In this document: in pieces, positions 60,782-64,000 of the stretch | How positions within the stretch are numbered: the stretch's first letter is position 1 | How the letters are laid out: each line of letters opens with the position of its first letter | NCBI RefSeq assembly: GCF_026410305.1 | Contig: NZ_JAPMLQ010000001.1 | Coordinates: 124,001-188,000 of the forward strand | Direction: 5' to 3' | Source: Sulfitobacter sp. F26204 | GTDB lineage: Bacteria; Pseudomonadota; Alphaproteobacteria; Rhodobacterales; Rhodobacteraceae | Length of the DNA stretch: 64,000 nucleotides | Notes under the pieces: model-generated | Databases searched by the model: none | The model's input: only the letters and a program-made list of their open reading frames with translations | What the model was told of the DNA's origin: nothing | Made by a program: the position numbers and the translations under genes

Positions 60782-61653
60782 AACATCTTGTTCTTGCCAT
60801 CGGCCTTGCTCTCTGGGGCAGCTACTTGCCTGGGCAGTCGAAACTGACGCTGGTGCAAACCTCCAATGTTGTCTGGAAACTGCCCCATGCCTGGTTCGGC
60901 GGTTTCTCTGGCATCGAGACCAACGACAATGGGGAAACCCTGTATTTGTTGTCAGACCGGGGCACGCTGGCCCAGGCCCGCCTGTTCCGGGAGCATGACA
61001 AGATCACAAGCATCCAGCTGCTGTCACAGGTCACCCTGCGCAATGCAAATGGTGCTCCGCTGCAGGGTGCCTTTCGCGATGCCGAAGGCCTTGCTATCGC
61101 CAGCGATGGCAGGGCCTTTGTCTCGTTTGAATTTCGCCACCGTGTTGCCAGGCTGAACCTGATCACCGGCAGAACGACGCGCCTGCCCGATCATGCGGAT
61201 TTTGCCGACTTTTCGACAAACTCCGGCCTGGAAGCGCTGGCGATACATCCAGACGGGCGGCTTTTCACCCTGGCCGAAAGCCGGGCAAGTGTTCCCGATA
61301 AACTGCCGCTTTACGCCTTTGATCACGGCGCCTGGCGCATCGTCGATAATCTTGAGGCCAGCGGCGGTTTCCGCCCGGTGGGCGCGGACATCGACAGCCA
61401 CGGCTATCTCTACCTGCTCGAACGCGCCATCACCCCATTGGGATTCCGCAGCCAGATCCGGCGTTTTGATCTGAACCGAACACCCGCACCCTCTGTGACC
61501 CTGCTCAGCAGCCTGCCTGCGACCTATGACAATCTGGAATCCCTAAGTGTTTGGCAAGACAGCAATGGCCGAACCCGTCTGACATTGATCTCGGATGACA
61601 ACTTTTTCTCGCTCCAGGCCACCCAGATCGTCGAGTTCCTGTTAACGGAATGA
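60757..61653 (+). CDS. Esterase-like activity of phytase family protein
   Basis: 298 residues from the ATG at 60757, inside the mepA 3' end (25-nt overlap). A hydrophobic HLVLAIGLALWGSYLPGQ suggests a secreted or anchored protein. The core has a six-bladed-propeller look: FSGIETNDNGETLYLLSDRG, then GAFRDAEGLAIASDGRAFVS, LEALAIHPDGRLFTLAESR, and the end NLESLSVWQDSNG. This is the pattern of phytase-like esterase domains. Substrate unknown. The start is uncertain because no other in-frame start gives a good signal. Confidence 0.75.
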   Translation: MQSGAGELKHLVLAIGLALWGSYLPGQSKLTLVQTSNVVWKLPHAWFGGFSGIETNDNGETLYLLSDRGTLAQARLFREHDKITSIQLLSQVTLRNANGAPLQGAFRDAEGLAIASDGRAFVSFEFRHRVARLNLITGRTTRLPDHADFADFSTNSGLEALAIHPDGRLFTLAESRASVPDKLPLYAFDHGAWRIVDNLEASGGFRPVGADIDSHGYLYLLERAITPLGFRSQIRRFDLNRTPAPSVTLLSSLPATYDNLESLSVWQDSNGRTRLTLISDDNFFSLQATQIVEFLLTE

Positions 61654-61744
61654 CTTGCGCCCGGCCCCACTAAAGCCTAAAGCGCCCCTGTCTGCGATAG
61701 CCGCAGGCCAAGTCGCCGCACCCTTGCACAAAACGGTTCAGATT

Positions 61745-62365
61745 ATGACATACAAAACGCTTCCCGGCATCCTTGCCATGGCTACCATCGTCGTGGCCTC
61801 GAATATCCTTGTTCAATTCCTTTACGGTCAATGGTTGACGCTGGGTGCCTTCACCTATCCTCTGGCCTTTCTGGTCACCGATGTGATGAACCGAGTTTAC
61901 GGAGCAGCGGCGGCCCGTCGTGTTGTGCTGGCCGGGTTCCTGGCCGGTCTGGTCTGTTCCCTGATCGGCACACAGATCACCGGCGCATTCGGCCCATTGG
62001 TCACATGGCGCATTGCGATCGCGTCAGGGCTGGCTTTTCTGGTGGCGCAATTGGTCGACATCGGCATCTTTGCCGCATTGCGTGGCGGCAGCTGGTGGCG
62101 GGCACCGTTGGTCAGCACCCTGATCGGCAGCCTGATCGACACGATGCTGTTTTTTTCCATCGCTTTTTCCGCGAGTTTCAGTTTCATCCACCGCGCCACG
62201 GATGTCAGTTGGGCGGCAGAGACCCTGCCCCTGCTTGGTACCGGACCCGTCGCCCCACTCTGGGTATCGCTTGCGGTTGCGGACTGGGCCGTGAAACTCA
62301 GCATCGCGATACTGGCCTTGATCCCGTTTCGCCTGATCACCACCCGCTTGAGGCGCTCCAACTGA
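61745..62365 (+). CDS. Queuosine precursor transporter (YhhQ/DUF165)
   Basis: 206 residues with about six membrane segments. The family motif WLTLGAFTYPLAFLVTDVMN, with a later GSLIDTMLFFSIAF and AQLVDIGIF, is clear. Known role: uptake of queuosine precursors (preQ0/preQ1), giving Q-modified tRNA. The ATG at 61745 gives MTYKTLPGILAMAT; 30 upstream residues were rejected. I see no preQ1 riboswitch in the 91-nt leader. Confidence 0.9.
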   Translation: MTYKTLPGILAMATIVVASNILVQFLYGQWLTLGAFTYPLAFLVTDVMNRVYGAAAARRVVLAGFLAGLVCSLIGTQITGAFGPLVTWRIAIASGLAFLVAQLVDIGIFAALRGGSWWRAPLVSTLIGSLIDTMLFFSIAFSASFSFIHRATDVSWAAETLPLLGTGPVAPLWVSLAVADWAVKLSIAILALIPFRLITTRLRRSN

Positions 62366-62372
62366 AACCACT

Positions 62373-62394
62373 CTCTTTATGGCCTTAAATACCG
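62373..62394. repeat. 22-nt intergenic motif, copy 2
   Basis: CTCTTTATGGCCTTAAATAC plus CG, 8 nt behind the yhhQ stop. It matches 20 of 22 positions with 6374-6395. Function unknown. Confidence 0.5.
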
Positions 62395-62400
62395 CGGGGT

Positions 62401-62417
62401 TTGGGGCAGAGCCCCAA
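62401..62417 (+). terminator. Hairpin after yhhQ
   Basis: TTGGGGC (62401-62407) and GCCCCAA (62411-62417) form a 7-bp stem with an AGA loop, 36 nt after the yhhQ stop. TAAAAC follows, so the U-tract is poor. Likely the end of the yhhQ transcript. Confidence 0.55.
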
Positions 62418-62542
62418 TAAAACAACAACTTGCGAATCTGCCTACGCGATAATCTACAGGTGCGGCAAAAATTCACTTTGCGATTTGACAAACCTGTGCA
62501 ACGTTTCAAGGTGAGTTCAACAAATGCAAAGGAGGTGATCTA

Positions 62543-62599
62543 GTGTCAGGAAAGGTACTGGAGCGAGGTGTCGGAACAGCTTGGGAGGAATCCTGTTAG
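62543..62599 (+). CDS. Leader peptide or mini-protein, 18 aa, with an extreme Shine-Dalgarno
   Basis: GTG start seven nt behind GGAGG. The stretch AAAGGAGGTGATC (62528-62540) is complementary to the 16S rRNA 3' end over 13 nt, far beyond a normal ribosome site. The product, 18 residues, reads SGKVLERGVGTAWEESC after the start, ending TAG. The reading frame is short, so its coding status is uncertain, but the signal before it is the strongest ribosome site I noticed in the window. The codons for LER pair alternatively with the downstream hairpin. Confidence 0.45.
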   Translation: MSGKVLERGVGTAWEESC

Positions 62600-62670
62600 G
62601 GCAGCCCCTGACGGGTGATCATCCCGAGTGGATCCCGGTCTAACCGATCCCCTCCTCAAGCCATTCGTTT

Positions 62671-62696
62671 GGGCCGCTCCGGCAACGGAGCGGCCC
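62671..62696 (+). terminator. GC-rich hairpin before arfB (terminator or attenuator)
   Basis: GGGCCGCTCCG (62671-62681) pairs perfectly with CGGAGCGGCCC (62686-62696) around a GCAA tetraloop. ATTGTGCTT follows, so the U-tract is weak. It stands 62 nt before the arfB start, and its 5' arm can pair instead with CTGGAGCG (62558-62565) in the mini-ORF. Confidence 0.65.
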
Positions 62697-62758
62697 ATTG
62701 TGCTTCCCGGCCCAAGGCGGATTTTGACCTTGGATCGGCAGAATGCAACAAAGGGCCC

Positions 62759-63181
62759 ATGCTTCATATTACCGATACCATCAACATTCACGACTGGGAG
62801 CTGACGGAACAGTTCGTGCGTGCATCAGGGCCAGGTGGCCAGAATGTCAACAAGGTGTCCTCGGCTGTCGAATTACGGTTCGAGGCCGAGAGTTCGCCCT
62901 CCCTGTCCGCACCCGTCAAGACCCGGTTGCGGCGTTTGGCAGGCCGGCGCTGGACCAACGAAGGTGCCCTGGTCATTCAATGTGACGAAACCCGCAGCCA
63001 GGCCCGCAACCGCGACATTGCACGCGAACGTCTGGCTGCGTTGATCAAACAGGCCCTGACCCCCCCCAAACGGCGGATCGCAACCCGCCCGACACTGGGC
63101 TCCAAAAAGCGGCGCCTCAAGGCAAAGAAACTGCGTGGTGATGTCAAGGCGATGCGCGGAAAGGTTGATCCAGAATCCTAG
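62759..63181 (+). CDS. arfB: Alternative ribosome-rescue factor B
   Basis: 140 residues; a peptidyl-tRNA hydrolase related to class I release factors that frees ribosomes stalled at the end of an mRNA without a stop codon. The GGQ motif is at 26-28 in RASGPGGQNVNKVSS; the C-terminal tail (about 105-135) is very basic, KRRIATRPTLGSKKRRLKAK, as needed to enter the empty mRNA channel. AAAGGGCCC precedes the ATG at 62759. In-frame residues upstream run through the leader and were rejected. Confidence 0.95.
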   Translation: MLHITDTINIHDWELTEQFVRASGPGGQNVNKVSSAVELRFEAESSPSLSAPVKTRLRRLAGRRWTNEGALVIQCDETRSQARNRDIARERLAALIKQALTPPKRRIATRPTLGSKKRRLKAKKLRGDVKAMRGKVDPES

Positions 63182-63264
63182 ATTCTGCTGGTCTTTGCGT
63201 GCTATTTCAACACTTTAACAACTATCGTCATGATTTTATTCACTTTGCCTCGCGGGGACAAATC

Positions 63265-64000
63265 TCAGGCCGTGCGGCGCAGAATATAGATGTCCATGAT
63301 CCAACCGTGATCTGACCGCGCCTTGGCTCGTATCTCGATGATCCTGGCGCCGACTTCGTCCAGGGGCCCTTCACGGATGATCTGTTCCTGCATGCCAACA
63401 TAGGCACCCCACCAGATGTGCAGGCCACGGGGCGGCAGTTCCTGAAAGGCGTAGTCTCCATCCAGCATCACAACAATCGTATCAACCCCTTCTGGCCAGC
63501 CCTCATCCCGCAACCGCCGTCCGGTGGTCACAAGAAACGGCGCGCCGATTTCGTTGACGGGGAGCGCATGAGCGGCGGTTAATGCCTGCAACGATGTGAT
63601 GCCGGGGATTACTTCGATCTGGGGGGGGGGTCAACCTTGCCGCAATGCGCAGCGTACTGTCATAGAGCGACGGATCCCCCCAGACCAGTAGCGCCACCTT
63701 TTCGGCCTGATGCCCCGCCATCGCCTGCTGCCAGGTCTTGGCAATGGCATCATGCCAATCATCCACGCGCTGCTTGTAATCGGCTGTAGCTTCATCGCGC
63801 ACCGGTAATTCAAATTCAACAATGCGCGTTCGAGTATCGGTCAGCACCTCATCGCAGATCGTACGGCGCAATTCAGCAAGATCGGCCTTTCCCGCACCCT
63901 TGCGCGGAATCAGGATCAGGTCCTGTGCATTGATTGCGCGGATTGCCTGCAACGTCAGATGTTCGGGATTTCCGGTGCCAATGCCTATCAACGTCAGTTG
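63265..64000 (-). pseudogene. cobF: Precorrin-6A synthase (deacetylating), frameshifted and cut by the right edge
   Basis: Cobalamin-pathway methyltransferase (SAM-dependent, tetrapyrrole methylase fold). The N-terminal part, LTLIGIGTGNPEHLTLQAIR onward, runs to ARLTPPP in one frame, and the rest (IEVIPGITSLQALTAAHALP to DIYILRRTA) is in another. The break lies in a run of nine G (63621-63629; C on the coding strand). Removing one base restores LTPPQIEVIPGITS. The true start lies beyond 64000. It is a real frameshift, a variable homopolymer, or a sequencing error. Confidence 0.85.

Larger units (their letters stand above)
62528..62700 (+). ncRNA. Structured leader RNA candidate upstream of arfB
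   Basis: Between yhhQ and arfB (393 nt) the sequence folds in an ordered way. AGGAGGTGATC (62530-62540) pairs with GATCCCCTCCT (62646-62656), ten of eleven positions. Inside, GTCAGG (62545-62550) pairs with CCTGAC (62607-62612), and AACAG (62575-62579) with CTGTT (62593-62597). An 11-bp GC hairpin with a GCAA loop follows (62671-62696). A TTGACA box lies at 62485-62490 with no clear -10 sequence. I do not recognise it as 6S, SRP, tmRNA or RNase P RNA. It may be an independent RNA or the arfB leader. Confidence 0.55.

Noticed and set aside
61654-61744. A preQ1 riboswitch before the queuosine-precursor transporter
   Set aside because: The leader is only 91 nt and lacks the conserved preQ1-I loop and tail; no other known class recognised.
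62528-62700. Identity of the leader RNA as 6S, SRP, tmRNA or RNase P RNA
   Set aside because: None of the conserved sequences of those RNAs (for example the SRP GGAAG tetraloop region or the RNase P GAGGAAAGTCC box) is present.
62615-62758. An N-terminal extension of arfB by 48 codons
   Set aside because: It would translate through the GC hairpin; the residues are unconserved and the ATG at 62759 has its own AAAGGG site.

Overview
The window looks like chromosomal DNA of an alphaproteobacterium of the order Rhodobacterales (Roseobacter group). This rests on protein content and gene order: a DUF2794 protein, the accD-folC pair, a gpmI-envC-ctpA operon, an MbfA-type iron exporter behind an Irr-like palindrome, a moxR/DUF58/DUF4159 operon, a PBP1C/alpha-2-macroglobulin pair and cobF. 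Genes are dense on both strands and many neighbours overlap by 4 nt (ATGA/GTGA). I found no phage, insertion sequence, CRISPR array, tRNA or rRNA. The genus cannot be named from the sequence alone.

Layout. 1-6.8 kb: a DUF3095 cyclase-like protein cut by the left edge, asd, a beta carbonic anhydrase, an Hpt-like protein, an M17 aminopeptidase coupled to an NlpC/P60 protein, and DUF2794. 6.9-12.1 kb: paaI-paaK, an I78 inhibitor-like lipoprotein, a TetR regulator divergent from mbfA, and an AEC transporter. 12.1-18.7 kb: fghA, a YaiI-like protein, a coupled HAD / ornithine cyclodeaminase-like / alpha-beta hydrolase set, an MFS carrier and zapE. 18.8-24.3 kb: folC, accD and a 1035-residue ABC-transporter-like fusion whose ATPase motifs are all degenerate. 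24.4-29.1 kb: ilvD, a lipoprotein, a DUF6478 pair, and a double winged-helix regulator divergent from a VOC protein. 29.1-33.1 kb: gpmI-envC-ctpA. 33.3-38.6 kb: a small zinc-finger protein, polA, a GST, a hydroxypyruvate isomerase-like protein and DUF1285. 38.6-45.3 kb: the moxR operon. 45.3-54.3 kb: a NicO metal exporter, DUF1007, pbpC and alpha-2-macroglobulin. 54.5-64 kb: yaaA, recQ, yggT, a thioesterase, a UMF1-type MFS protein, mepA, a phytase/esterase-like protein, a queuosine-precursor transporter, a structured leader with a mini-ORF, arfB, and cobF broken by a G9 tract and cut by the right edge.

Most of the window is housekeeping: lysine/threonine/methionine and branched-chain amino acid synthesis, fatty acid and folate synthesis, DNA repair, and envelope maintenance. 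Envelope genes recur in separate places: NlpC/P60, EnvC and CtpA, the moxR operon, PBP1C with macroglobulin, and MepA.

The most unusual signals are these. (1) The leader before the ribosome-rescue gene arfB has a Shine-Dalgarno stretch matching the 16S 3' end over 13 nt, an 18-codon mini-ORF, an 11-position helix that hides that Shine-Dalgarno, and a GC-rich hairpin that can pair alternatively with the mini-ORF. (2) The ABC-like fusion protein keeps its membrane domain but has lost Walker A, Walker B, the signature motif and the switch histidine, and carries a ~280-residue insert and a C-terminal cyclic-nucleotide-binding-like domain. (3) The edge-truncated DUF3095 gene shows nucleotide-cyclase-like motifs.
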